NCBI RefSeq assembly: GCF_000276665.1
Contig: NW_004955475.1
Span: 3,624,958-3,688,957, forward strand
Length of the DNA stretch: 64,000 nucleotides
Origin: Chinchilla lanigera
Taxonomy: Eukaryota; Chordata; Mammalia; Rodentia; Chinchillidae
Direction: 5' to 3'
The translations under genes were made by a program, and so were the position numbers. Under the pieces are notes generated by a model. The model was not told the DNA's origin and searched no databases. It saw only the letters and a program-made list of their open reading frames with translations. Of this stretch, positions 12,317-21,961 are shown piece by piece. How positions within the stretch are numbered: position 1 is the first letter of the stretch; each line of letters starts with the position of its first letter.

Positions 12317-13618
12317 ATAGATCTGTGGATCACTGGAACAGAATAGAGGATGCAGAAACAATCTGATGCCCACTCAGTTAAGTTACCTTTGAAAAAGGAG
12401 CAAATTCCTTTGCTAGAGTAAAGATATTCTCGTCAATAAATGATACTGGGAAAATTGAGTCCTCACATGCTGAAGACTGAACAAGGGCCCATGTCTCTCC
12501 CCATGTACTAAATTAAAATTGAAATGGATACAATAATTAATTACTGAAACAAAGACAATCTTCTGGAAGATAGATTACGCAAAACTCTTGAAGACATAAG
12601 TGTAGGCAAAGACTATGTGAACAAAAACCTGGCTGGGTGAAATATTACATAGAATCAACAAATGAGATCCCATCAAATTAAGAAAACTTTTGCACAGCAA
12701 GGAAACCACCATGAGAATAAAGACAGCACCTAGAGAATGGGAATAATGTTTGTTTCTGCTGGTCCTCTGATTGAGGAGTATTGTCAGGAATATATGAAGG
12801 ACTCAGAAAAATTAGACCACCTCAAATTTAAATAACAGGCACACAAAATGAATAGACACATCTCAGATGATAAAGTATAAATAGCCCATAAGTACTTGAA
12901 AAACTGCCCGATATTACCGGCCACTTAAAATATGCAAATTAAAACAAATTGAGATTCTATCTCTCTCCAGAAAGAATGGTTATAATTAAGAAATCAACTA
13001 ATAAAAAATGTTTTCAAAGATGTAAAGAAAAACAAACACCTCTTAATTGTCAAGTCTAAATTGATATAATCACTGTGGCAATTAGTCTAGAGTTTCCTCA
13101 AAAACCTGTCCTATTTGATCAAGCTATTCCCTTCTAGATATCGTCATCCTACCACAGTGATATATGCATAGCATATCTATGTTTCTACCAGAACAATTTA
13201 TAGTAGCTGAATCTTGGAAACAGGCCCTATGCTCATCATGAGATAAATGATTAAAGAAAACATATTTATATCCAGTGGGGTATTGCTCTGACAATAAAGG
13301 ATAAACTTGAGGCATTTTTTAGGTAAACACGTGCACCTGAAGAACATAATCTTAAATGAAGTAAATCTGGCACACAAGTTTAAATATAACATTGTCCTCT
13401 TGTATGAAAACCTCTAAGTATAAATAAAGAGAAATATCGGGGAGAGATATTAGAAATTAGAAAGAACTTGCTCAAATGGGAAAGTGAGCAAAAGATAGGG
13501 GAGGGGAGGGAAAAGGGATTTTTTAAAATGAAAGAAAACTGGAAATATACTTTTTTTAAAATATTGAAGGATTGGAGAGAGGAGAGGAAAATGAGAACAA
13601 AAAGGAATAAAGGTGTAC

Positions 13619-13622
<4 letters not shown>

Positions 13623-13662
<40 letters not shown>
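13623..13662. repeat. (TA)n microsatellite in the L1 3' UTR
   Basis: About 20 uninterrupted TA units just before the conserved L1 3' end (CATAATGAATGTCATCATTA). Confidence 0.98.
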
Positions 13663-13666
<4 letters not shown>

Positions 13667-13737
13667 TCATCCATAATGAATGTCATCATTATGTACTCTA
13701 AAGATGTACTAATAAAAAATAAACTAAGCAATAAAAA

Positions 13738-14108
13738 ATCTTAATAAACATTATCCACACTATCATCATTAGTCAGCAGTAATTCCTATTTCTCATAACC
13801 AATTAATACCAGATTTTTTATTGTTTGAGAAATGTTATGGATTTACAATGCAATTCATTTTCTTCTCTGTCTCCTCTCTTTGATGACTTTTTTCCTTGTT
13901 GTAAGCCTTTCTGTATAATATCTGCTGATATCATGTGTTCATAATTCTGATTAAGATCCTTTTAAAAATAAAATTTTATTCTCTGTTAATAGAAGGACCT
14001 AAATATAGATTAGAGTTTCTTAGGTTTTGGGAAGTACAGAAGGTAACAATGGATGAAGAAACGCTGAAGTTGATCAATGAATCACACTAAACCCCATTAA
14101 TATATACA
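13738..14108. other. AT-rich intron, nothing recognised
   Basis: No coding potential, repeat family or RNA gene was recognised here. Confidence 0.5.
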
Positions 14109-14745
14109 ACTCATATACAGTAATAAAAATAGAATATAATCTTGAAACCATATTAACACAATATTAACCATATTAACACAATAAAACAGAAGAATTTGCA
14201 GAACACCATTACACATAACATCTAAATGCCAATCAATTGGTGAATGAAAGACTAAAATATCAACACTATGAAATAATACTTAGTCTCAAAAAGAAATACA
14301 GTATTAGTGCATAATGCAACATGGGTAATTCTCAAAAAGTTATGCAATGTGAACTAGATTAGTAATATTATCTTTTTCTTGGTGCCAGGAATTGAACTCA
14401 TGACCTTGCACTTGCCAGGCAGATGCTGTGCCACTGAGCTATATCTCTGGCCATAAGATCAATAATAAAATATCACTTAATGTGTGATACCATTTGTGTG
14501 AAGTGTCTAGAGTAAGTCAGTCTATTGAAACAAAACATAGACTACTGACTGATTAAGGCTGAAAGGGGGACTAGGAGACTGGGGACTGACTGCTAATGAA
14601 TATGAAATTTCTTTTATGGATGGTCATGAAAATTAACTAAAATTGTGATGATAGCTACACGCCTCTGTGAATATATCAAAAGCCACTGAATTGTACACTT
14701 TAAAAGGACAAATCTCATTCTATGTCTGTTATTAAAAGTCAAGTA
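14109..14745 (+). mobile_element. Old L1 3' end (sense), split by an ID SINE
   Basis: The end contains ATTGTACACTTTAAAAGGAC followed by a short remnant. This is the classic 3' end of ancient mammalian L1 families. The upstream part (ACCATTACACATAACATCTAAATG) is the end of ORF2 and the 3' UTR. The ID at 14372-14453 interrupts it. Confidence 0.65.
14372..14453 (-). mobile_element. ID-type SINE, diverged
   Basis: The minus strand reads GGCCAGAGATATAGCTCAGT, then the tRNA-like B box region and a short T tail on the plus strand. It differs from the younger ID copies of this window by several substitutions, so it is an older insertion. Confidence 0.85.
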
Positions 14746-16319
14746 CATTAGCGTAAGAATGTGTCATTCACACTTTTATTATATTAAAATCTTCAGATAT
14801 TGTACAAACAATTTAATTGTTATCAAAATATAAAAAAATGTTATGGCCATTTATTCTGAGTCAAGCATCATAATTCAAGGTAAGAAAATAATAATCTTTT
14901 CTACCCTTTATTATTAATTTGCATTTTATGCTTCAGGTCTATTTATCAATCAGCATGTACATGAAGCCACTCCAAATTAAAGGAAAATATCTCCTGGAAA
15001 TGAATTCAGAGGGAGCTTTATTATTAACTATTAATATAGCTTTAATCACATATTGACCATGAATTTAAATTTATGAGTCAAAAATCCTCAGCTTTTTTAT
15101 TTATATTAACTTCTGGATTATTTCTAAGGTATTTGTATAAAGGAAACTTATTATTCATTTATAGAACTGATAATTTTGTATTATCTTCCTTATGATAAAA
15201 AGTGTCATGTGAGTTCTTCCTACTATATGTCAGGCAGTTCAGTGGAAATAGTCTTAATCTACATAATAATCTTATAACTTGGGTGTGAAAGCTTCAATTT
15301 ACATGTCTCTTGTGCAGCAGGAAAATTTCTTCCCTATGATACCAAAATTATAGTATGACCTGTATCTTGGATTTCCATCTGACACAATATGACATATTCT
15401 TTCTTAATAGATAGTATATGCAAATAAGTAAAACACTACAAAATATTTTATACTTCTTAAAAAGTCAAATTTAACTTCTTTTATTAAAAATGTTTGTACA
15501 TAAAATTTTCATTACACATAAATGAAGTATGGTATAAAGCATTTTCTTCTATACTTATAAGGCATTTTCTTATAAGAAAATATATTTTCTTATATACTTA
15601 TATATACTTAAATTATACTTATATACTTAATTTATATATACTTATATACTTAAATTATACAGATATATACTTTAAAATATACTATTATAAGAAAATATAC
15701 TTATATACTTATAAGGCATTTTCTGCCATACTTCTATAAAGTATGGTATAAGGCATTTTCTTCTACAAGTACCTGAATCAGCCTTCAAACTTAGCAGATA
15801 TAAACAAGAAGGGGAAACATACAGAAGAAAGGCATATAAACAAAGATGTCTTACCCATAGAAAAACTCTCATGGAGAAGCTTACCTTAGACCATTATAAC
15901 TAGGATTACTTAATCATTTTATATTATATTGAATGTTAAATGCTATCAATCTAGCATATAGCACAGGAGATTAATTTTACACACAGTTTTCCTCTTCCAT
16001 ACTTTGAGTTCTCCATGCCTTGTGTTCCCCTGAGAACATACATTATCAAATCTCCTAAAAGATTCAGTTCTCTAAATCATTAACAATTTGGTGCACTCCT
16101 CCACAAGAAACCTGCCCTGGCTTCCATAGAAGAATAGACCCTGCCTCCAATTGCACATACATATATGCTCTTAACAGCGTAACTCCGCAAAATGCTCTCT
16201 TTAAATACTTCTTTATTTTCCTTGTGTTTATAGCAATGGTGATAACATGTGGCTCACAAATGAAACTCAATGAAAACCTAAGAAAAGAAGGAAGAGAATA
16301 AAGAAAGTAAGGCACATAC
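14746..16319. other. FAAH2 intron, AT-rich, with a local duplication
   Basis: No gene or element recognised. Two copies of AGTATGGTATAA(A/G)GCATTTTCTTCTA lie at 15530 and 15743. Between them are tandem ATATACTTATATACTTAAAT-like units (15590-15715). Confidence 0.5.
15527..15770. repeat. AT-rich tandem block with duplicated borders
   Basis: Units of the type ATACTTATATACTTAAATT are repeated several times. The borders share the direct repeat AAGGCATTTTCTT, seen at about 15569, 15714 and 15752. This looks like local replication-slippage expansion. Confidence 0.75.
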
Positions 16320-16439
16320 CTTCCCATCAGGTGTTGTTGCTGACATCATTGTGATCCACAACTGAAAAGAGTATTTCATTTGCTTCAGCTTAACATGTTG
16401 AACTGAAGCTCCAAGGATAGTCTCAAGGTGATCCACAAC
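16320..16439 (-). CDS. FAAH2: FAAH2 internal exon, third of three in the window (fatty acid amide hydrolase 2)
   Basis: FAAH2 is a membrane-anchored serine hydrolase of the amidase-signature family that cleaves fatty acid primary amides and N-acylethanolamines. On the minus strand this exon is 120 bases, exactly 40 codons in phase 0. It begins VVDHLETILGASVQHVKL and ends ATTPDGK. The acceptor is ...TTTTGAAAG at its 5' side, with a weak pyrimidine tract. The donor is AAG/GTATGT. The frame is open and joins the exon at 42633-42750 in phase. It corresponds to roughly residues 330-370 of about 530. No stop or frameshift is seen. The next exon is not in the window. Recognition is from my knowledge of the mammalian FAAH2 protein, not from a search. 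Confidence 0.92.
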
Positions 16440-16680
16440 CTTTCAAAATAATAATATGAAAATATACAAACATGATGAGAAAGAAATACAACTGTGCAGT
16501 GATATTAGCAAGCTAGCAGGCTAGGGAGTTGCAAAAATCTGCTCCATTATAACAACGCAAAAACAACAAAGTATAGATTTAAGTAGATATATGAAAACAA
16601 GAATTTAAGAAGCCATAATAATCAGATAAATGATTAAAAAATAAAGACTATTCACAAAAGTTAAGTTATTTTATAGCATT
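16440..16680. other. FAAH2 intron adjoining the exon
   Basis: Short AT-rich intron sequence with the acceptor at its low-coordinate end. No repeat recognised. Confidence 0.6.
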
Positions 16681-17488
16681 TTTATTCATTGTATTTTTCT
16701 TTTTTTATTTTATGAAAAAATATAAAACAAAATTTCATAACAAAATAAGGGCATAACAATAGCTAATACACTACATGTTGTCATCTTCAAAGTAGTTGCT
16801 CAGGGTACAAGAAATGGACATAAAAATTTATACAGTCAAAATAGGCACAAACATTCTTTTTAATGAACTAAGAGACACCAATAGTAGAACTCACTTCTAT
16901 TATTTCCCTTTTCCCTACTGTCCTTTTCCCTTTCACCCATCCTAGTTCCTTTTTCCTATTGAACAATTTCTTCCCATTTCACAATATCTATTCAAATTTT
17001 AGACCTTATTTACTCTTTCAAGTTCTCACACTAGGGAGACAATATGATGTTTATCCATGAAAGGTTGATTTATTTCACCTATGTGTATGGTCTCAAATTG
17101 CACCCATTGCCTAAAAAAGATTCAAGATTATCTTTCCTTATGACTGAGTAGTACTCCATTGTATAAAGTACCAGACCGTTTATCCATTCCTTGTTTATCC
17201 ATTCCTTGGTTTATGGGCATTTGTGTTGTTTCCAAGATTTAGTTATTACAAATTGTGATGCTATGAATATAGGTGCACATATATCACTGTGGTATGATGT
17301 TTTTAATTCTTCTGGGAAGATTCCAAGAAGGGGAATAGCTGGGTGGAATGGGACCTCTCATCTCAGTTATTTGAGGAATCTCCACACTGATTTCCACAGT
17401 GCTTGTACCAGTCTTCACTCCACTAAACAGTGGAGAAGGGTTACTTTTTCCCCACAGCATTTGTTATTGGGAATTGCAATGTCATGAT
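16681..17488 (-). mobile_element. 5'-truncated L1, antisense
   Basis: The 3' end of the L1 is at about 16690 (A-rich on the minus strand), followed by the Y-type 3' UTR (16740-16900) and the end of ORF2 (17140-17480, with GGGCATTTGTGTTGTTTCCAA at about 17215). It stops where the TGATGTCA repeat block begins. Confidence 0.8.
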
Positions 17489-18337
17489 TGGGTGTCACCA
17501 TGACACAAAAGGACCTGTGAGGTCACAATAGGGCACTATAATGTCACAATGAGATATTGTGGTATGGTAATGTAGTAATGTAATGTTAAAATGTGCAAAT
17601 GTGATGTCATAAAGGTTGATTGTGGTGCTATACTTGTGGCAATGTGAGGTCATAATGGAGGAATTGTGAGGTAATAATGGGGAACTGTGCTTTTCCAAGT
17701 GGGCACTGTGTGGTCACAACATGTCATTATGGCATCATCACAGAGCACTGTGATGCCATAATGTGGCTTCATAATGTTATAATTCGGGTACCATTGTGTT
17801 CTAATTGGCCCCTGTGATGTCACCATGGGCAATTGTGATGTCATAAGGGGAAACATTGAGGTCATAATGTGGGATCGTGATGTCATAATGTATTGTCAGC
17901 AAGTCACCATAGGGCATGTGAGGTCACAGTAGGGCATTATAATGTCACAAAGGGATATTGTGATATGAGATTGTGGTAATGTGATGTCATATTGTGCCAT
18001 TGTGATGTCATAAAGGTTGACTATGTTGGCATAATTGTGGTAACGTGAGGTCATAATGGAGGAATTGTGAGGGCATAATGGAGAATAGTGCTGTTCCAAC
18101 TGTGCATTTTGAGGTCACAACATGTCATTATAGCATCACAGTACACCACTGTGATGCCATAATAGGGCATCATGATATTATAATTGGAGCACTGTGCCAC
18201 CTTAAAGGAAAATTTTGATGTCATTATGGGGCTTTGTGATGTTATAATTGGTGCACTCTGGTGGTGTGATGAGCCCCTGTGATGTCTCCATGTCTTTTGA
18301 GATGTCATGCAGGAAAATTGTCATGTCATATTGGGGA
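17489..18337. repeat. Satellite-like block, copy A: two units of about 400 bases
   Basis: The whole stretch is built from short diverged units of the form GGCATTGTGATGTCATAATG, about 20-25 bases each. These are organised in a higher-order unit of about 400 bases. Anchors 'CCTGTGAGGTCACA' at 17512 and 'GCATGTGAGGTCACA' at 17913, and GTGAGGTCATAATGGAGGAA at 17644 and 18046, show the period. No coding frame. The family is not one I can name. Confidence 0.8.
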
Positions 18338-18535
18338 TGGGTGAGCTCCTAGAAGGTTTAAACTCTATGGGTGTAACATTTTCCTGTGCACAAACTGATT
18401 TTAAAATAGTACTCCACTCTAAGTCCCTTGTGGTGATCTTCAAAAGTAAGGTAAATACAGGAACCAATGAAATTACAAACCTTTTATATACACGTATGTT
18501 CATCTATAATCATCTGTGGTCCTTGAGACTCTGCT
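18338..18535. repeat. Non-satellite tail of the repeat, copy A
   Basis: Homologous to 21765-21961 throughout: shared TTTTAAAATAGTACTCCA, AAGTAAGGTAAATACAG and CATCTGTGGTCCTTGAGACT. It marks the right end of a larger repeated unit, and after this point the two copies diverge completely. Confidence 0.8.
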
Positions 18536-18540
18536 TGCCC

Positions 18541-18695
18541 CTTTATTTATTTATTTACTTATTCATGTATTTATTCATTTTTCTGTCTTTTTGTGACAGG
18601 GTCTCACTGCACAGTTCCAGTTGCCTTTGAGCTCACTTTGCAGCCCAAGCTGGACTTCAACATACAACAATCCTCCTGCATCAGCCATTTTTAAC
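18541..18695 (-). mobile_element. B1-type SINE, antisense
   Basis: A TTTATTTATTTA tail on the plus strand (minus-strand A-tail) precedes GACAGGGTCTCACTGC and the reverse-complement B1 body, ending near CTCCTGCATCAGCC. It sits exactly where copies A and B of the satellite unit stop being alike. Confidence 0.8.
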
Positions 18696-18949
18696 TACTA
18701 GTAATTCAATATACGTTTTTCCTTTTTGGCTTCTCCTAAGTGTGTAACTCTTTGGTTTCTGCTAAGCCTATCTCACTCTCTCTCTCTTACACTTTTTTAA
18801 TATCAGCAGGCCTCCACACCAAATTTTTTAAACCTGTTATGTCAATATAACACTCCTGTGCTAACTATTGACTGACCAATATGCTTGTTCACCGTGTTGC
18901 AGAAAAATTTGACAAGCATCATCCCAGCTATGTATACCCACAGTGTGGA
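18696..18949. other. Unassigned sequence between the two satellite copies
   Basis: No recognisable element; a short CTCTCTCTCT run lies at 18776-18787. Confidence 0.4.
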
Positions 18950-19444
18950 TATTGTGAGATCACAACCCTTCAATATGGCATCAAAGACAATTTTGTGAAG
19001 TCATAATGGGGCATTGTGATATTATCATGGGGCATCATCTTGTCCTTCTGGACTTGGGAGATGTCACCATGGGCAAATGTGATGTCATAAGGGGAAATGG
19101 TGAGGTCCTAATGGGGAATTGTGACATCATGATGGGGTGTCAGCATGTCAGAATAGAGCATGTGAGGTCAAAATATGACATTCTACTGTCTCAAGAGGAT
19201 ATTATGATATGATAATGTGGTACTGTGATATTACAGTGTGATGCCATAAATGATTATTGTGTCTATAATTGTGGGAATGTGAGGGCATAATGGAGAAATT
19301 GTGAGTTCATAATGGGGAACTGTACTGTTTCACTTGGGCATTGTGAGGTCACGATATGTCATCGTGTTGTCACAACTGAGCACTGGGATGCCATAATAGG
19401 GCATCGTTGTGTTACAATTGGGACAGGGTGGCATCATAAAGAAA
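18950..19444. repeat. Satellite-like block, copy B (left part)
   Basis: Same TGATGTCA-type units as copy A. The segment 19058-19100 matches 17813-17852, and 19141-19170 matches 17897-17925. Copy B continues at 21641 after the MaLR insertion. Confidence 0.8.
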
Positions 19445-19449
19445 AATTG
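19445..19449. repeat. 5-base target-site duplication, left copy
   Basis: AATTG immediately before the 5' LTR start (TGTTATGG). An identical AATTG is at 21636-21640, directly after the 3' LTR end (...AAGACA). Five bases is the size expected for ERVL-MaLR integration. Confidence 0.92.
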
Positions 19450-19795
19450 TGTTATGGTTTGTGTCTGTGTGTCCCCCCAAATCCTCATGTGGCCATGGGG
19501 CAGGCTTTTAGAGTTTGATTGATTATGGATGTGAGAGCTACACCCACACTGGGGTGGATAGTTTGCATATGTAAGGGAGAGGAAGAGGGTGCTTGAGGCC
19601 ATTCCACCATGGCTTGTTGCTTTGGCTGTGTTCTGTCACCATGAGCTGTAGCCCTCTGCCATGTGCCACTCTGCCTTGTAACTTGCCAAGTATGGACTGA
19701 AACCTCCACAAAATGTAAGCAAAATAAACTTTTCCTTCCTTAATTTTGGGTGTCAGGTATTTTGTCCCAGCAATGAGAGAAAAGTAACCAAGACA
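19450..19795 (+). mobile_element. MaLR provirus, 5' LTR
   Basis: 346 bases from TGTTATGGTTTG to CCAAGACA. It carries AATAAA (about 19723) near the 3' end, followed by the typical TCAGGTATTTTGTCCCAGCA stretch. By eye it differs from the 3' LTR by roughly a dozen substitutions and two indels. Confidence 0.92.
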
Positions 19796-19844
19796 GAATT
19801 TGGTACTGAGAGAAGTGGGGTCATTGCTGTGACTATACCTGACC

Positions 19845-20282
19845 GTGTGGTTCAAGAGCCTTGGGAAATGGCTTGTGGGAAGTGTTCGGAAAGGTTCAGA
19901 GATGTCACCTGAAAGAGAAGCACTAGAACACCTTCGGCTGTTCTGTCTGGGAGATTCTAGTCAGAGCTCCGAAGCCCAGAAGGCTGATAGAAATCGTGCC
20001 TATAAAGACCAGGTTCAGGAGGTTTCTGCTGGGAAGAAGGACTGCATTGGTTGTTGGACTCCAGATGATGTGTGTTATGGCTTGGCAGAAAGTTTGTCTG
20101 CATTTTGCTCGTGTCCAGAGACTTTGCCTAAGACTGAGATTAAGGGTGGCAGCAGACTGGTTAATCTGGCAAAAGAAATTTCAAGGCAGTCAAATGTTGG
20201 GGAAGTGGCATGGCTATTTTGGGGGCTTTTAGCCAGATTTATATTGAAAATCAAGAGCAAAGAGCCCAGCAGGATGATTTAA
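19845..20282 (+). CDS. MaLR internal open frame 1, 145 codons (probably not functional)
   Basis: Open from 19845 to the stop at 20280. A short block, SAFCSCPETLPKTEIKGG, recurs in the antisense MaLR at 23065-23277 as a diverged relative, as does the following LLARFILKIKSKEPSRMI. This shows a shared ancestral reading frame. MaLR internal frames are thought to derive from gag-like sequence, but I see no zinc knuckle or other named domain. Whether any protein is made is unknown. Confidence 0.45.
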   Translation: MWFKSLGKWLVGSVRKGSEMSPEREALEHLRLFCLGDSSQSSEAQKADRNRAYKDQVQEVSAGKKDCIGCWTPDDVCYGLAESLSAFCSCPETLPKTEIKGGSRLVNLAKEISRQSNVGEVAWLFWGLLARFILKIKSKEPSRMI

Positions 20283-20595
20283 AATGTGAGTTTGGCCAGA
20301 AAGGAAGCTCCAGTAATGCTGTGGACTGCAAAGATAAGGCTGAGGAGATCTCTATTGCTGAGAAGGAACAAGAGAAAAAGATGACCTGAGGGCATCACAA
20401 GAAGCTGCAAGTCTCCACCCTTTGCAGCCTCAAAACTGCAAAAGTGAAAGACCTTGCTTTGAGAAGAAAGCTGCTGAGTGCCATGTTCCAGGATGGCGGT
20501 GGCAGCCACACCAGATTCCAGAATGGGGGCAGCATAGAGGATCTGTTCCTCAGAACTGGATTCAGAGTGCCCAGTGATCCAGGCACTCAACCCCT

Positions 20596-21120
20596 ATGGC
20601 CAAGAGAGAGGAAAATTTGGCTACTGCTCCAGGTGGCAGCAGACCTTGGCATCATCCACGTGGCCCTGGCTTTAGGTGCATGGAGAATGCAAGAGTCCTG
20701 ATGTTAAAGAGGCTTCCACCCAGATTTCAGAAGGCCTGGGAGGCCAGGCAGTGTGCCCCTGAGAGGGCAGTGTGTGAGGCTGTGAGTGTGGAGCAAAAGG
20801 TACCCTGGAGAACTCAGTTTAGAAAAGCCAGGACCGTGGATCCTCTAAGGAAAGCTGCAAGGAGGGAGCAAAGCGGGCCTAAGAGAGAAGTCATGGAAGC
20901 TGTAACTACCAGAAATGCTGTAGGGGTGGACTCTTGCAAGCCCTTTGGAGCTTACAATGTGCCACAAGTTGCTTCAGATGCCGCATGTGGAATTACAGGA
21001 CATTACGTTAGCCCTGCTGGATTTTGGACTTGCTTTGGTCTCAATGCTCTGTGTCCCCCTGTTTGTACCTTTTGGAATGGTACTGCTTATTTTGTGCCAT
21101 TGAATGTTGGAAGTGTTTAA
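20596..21120 (+). CDS. MaLR internal open frame 2, 174 codons (probably not functional)
   Basis: An unusually long open frame for a MaLR internal region, in a different phase from frame 1. It is basic in its first half, and its last part is rich in Cys, Phe and Gly. I recognise no domain. It could have stayed open by chance and youth of the copy rather than by selection. Confidence 0.4.
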   Translation: MAKREENLATAPGGSRPWHHPRGPGFRCMENARVLMLKRLPPRFQKAWEARQCAPERAVCEAVSVEQKVPWRTQFRKARTVDPLRKAARREQSGPKREVMEAVTTRNAVGVDSCKPFGAYNVPQVASDAACGITGHYVSPAGFWTCFGLNALCPPVCTFWNGTAYFVPLNVGSV

Positions 21121-21302
21121 CTTTTCATTTGTATGGGGCGGGGGGTCACAGCTAAGAGTTTGCCTTACATTTTGGAGGAGACTTGGGACTTGGACTTTTC
21201 AGCAATGCTGCAACTGTTAGGACTTTGGCAACTCTTGCAGATGGACTAAATGCTGTCTCTATAAAGGGATGGGCATGATTTTTGGGGGGGCCAGGGGTGG
21301 AA

Positions 21303-21635
21303 TGTTATGGTTTGTGTCTGTGTGTCCCCCCAAAGCCTCATGCAGCCATGGGGCAGGCTTTTAGAGTTTGATTGATTATGGGTGTGAGAGCTACACCCAC
21401 CCTGGGGTGGATATTTTCCATATGTAAGGGAGAGAAAGAGGGTGCTTGAGGCCATTCTGCCCTGGTGTGTGTGCTTGTTGCTTTGGCTGTGTTCTGTCAC
21501 CATGAGCTGTAACCCTCTGCCATGTGCCACTCTGCCTTGTAATCTCCACAAACTGTAAGTGAAATAAACTTTTCCTCCCTTAATTTTGGCTGTCAGGTAC
21601 TTTGTCCCAACAATGAGAGAAAAGTAACCAAGACA
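21303..21635 (+). mobile_element. MaLR provirus, 3' LTR
   Basis: 333 bases, TGTTATGGTTTG to CCAAGACA, closely similar to the 5' LTR. Relative to it, this copy has a short insertion (GTGTGTGCT, about 21465) and a deletion of about 20 bases before TCCACAAACTGTAAG. Confidence 0.92.
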
Positions 21636-21764
21636 AATTGCTATGTCATAATGGGACATTATGATGTTATAATAGGGGAACCTAGGTGTCATAATGGTGC
21701 CCCCTGTTGTCTCCCTGGCAAATGTGATCTCATAAAGGAAAATTGTGTGGTTATGTTGCAGAAT
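21636..21764. repeat. Right target duplication and satellite copy B (right part)
   Basis: AATTG (21636-21640) is the right target duplication. The TGATGTCA-type repeat then resumes (CTATGTCATAATGGGACATTA), collinear with copy A at about 18216-18330. Confidence 0.85.
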
Positions 21765-21961
21765 GTTGAGTTCCTAAAATGTTTAATCTCTATTGCACTC
21801 TCCTTTACCTGTTTGGGAGTGTATTTTAAAATAGTACTCCATGCTAAGTCCTTTGTAGTCGTCTTAAAAAGTAAGGTAAATACAGAAACCAAGAAAATAA
21901 CAAACGTTTTTACATACACCTATATACATCTATAAACATCTGTGGTCCTTGAGACTGTTTC
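21765..21961. repeat. Non-satellite tail of the repeat, copy B
   Basis: Collinear with 18338-18535 up to GTGGTCCTTGAGACT, after which similarity ends abruptly. Confidence 0.8.

Larger units (their letters stand above)
7091..13737 (+). mobile_element. Decayed L1: ORF1 remnant, ORF2 remnant and 3' UTR
   Basis: ORF1-like sequence runs 7160-7830 and resumes at 8943. The C-terminal domain of ORF1p is recognisable at 9180-9360. ORF2 begins near 9480 with the endonuclease domain (start motif NINS-type, then the segment around 9660-9800 reading AILIADKLNFKP). It continues through the reverse transcriptase (about 10950-11780) and the cysteine-rich end (to about 12960), all with frameshifts and stops. 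The 3' UTR ends in AATAAAAAATAAAC near 13710-13737. It is interrupted by a B1 (7396), a twin-primed L1 (7831) and an L1 3' fragment (10513). It cannot be active. Confidence 0.8.
19796..21302 (+). mobile_element. MaLR provirus, internal region
   Basis: Starts GAATTTGGTACTGAGAG, the characteristic MaLR entry just inside the 5' LTR. It ends with a G-rich run (TTTTTGGGGGGGCCAGGGG, about 21280) just before the 3' LTR, as a polypurine tract should. The length of about 1.5 kb is normal for MaLR. It holds two open frames listed separately. There is no protease, reverse transcriptase or integrase, as expected for this non-autonomous group. Confidence 0.9.

Noticed and set aside
1..16319. Further FAAH2 exons downstream of 16320
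   Set aside because: I looked for the next part of the amidase domain on the minus strand and found no open stretch with splice sites and a matching phase. The next exon is probably left of the window.
18307..18630. 107-codon open frame
   Set aside because: It crosses from satellite tail into an antisense B1 SINE, so it is a composite of repeats.
17489..19444. CRISPR array, because of regularly repeated short units
   Set aside because: This is vertebrate DNA, the units are diverged and contiguous without unique spacers, and no cas genes are present.
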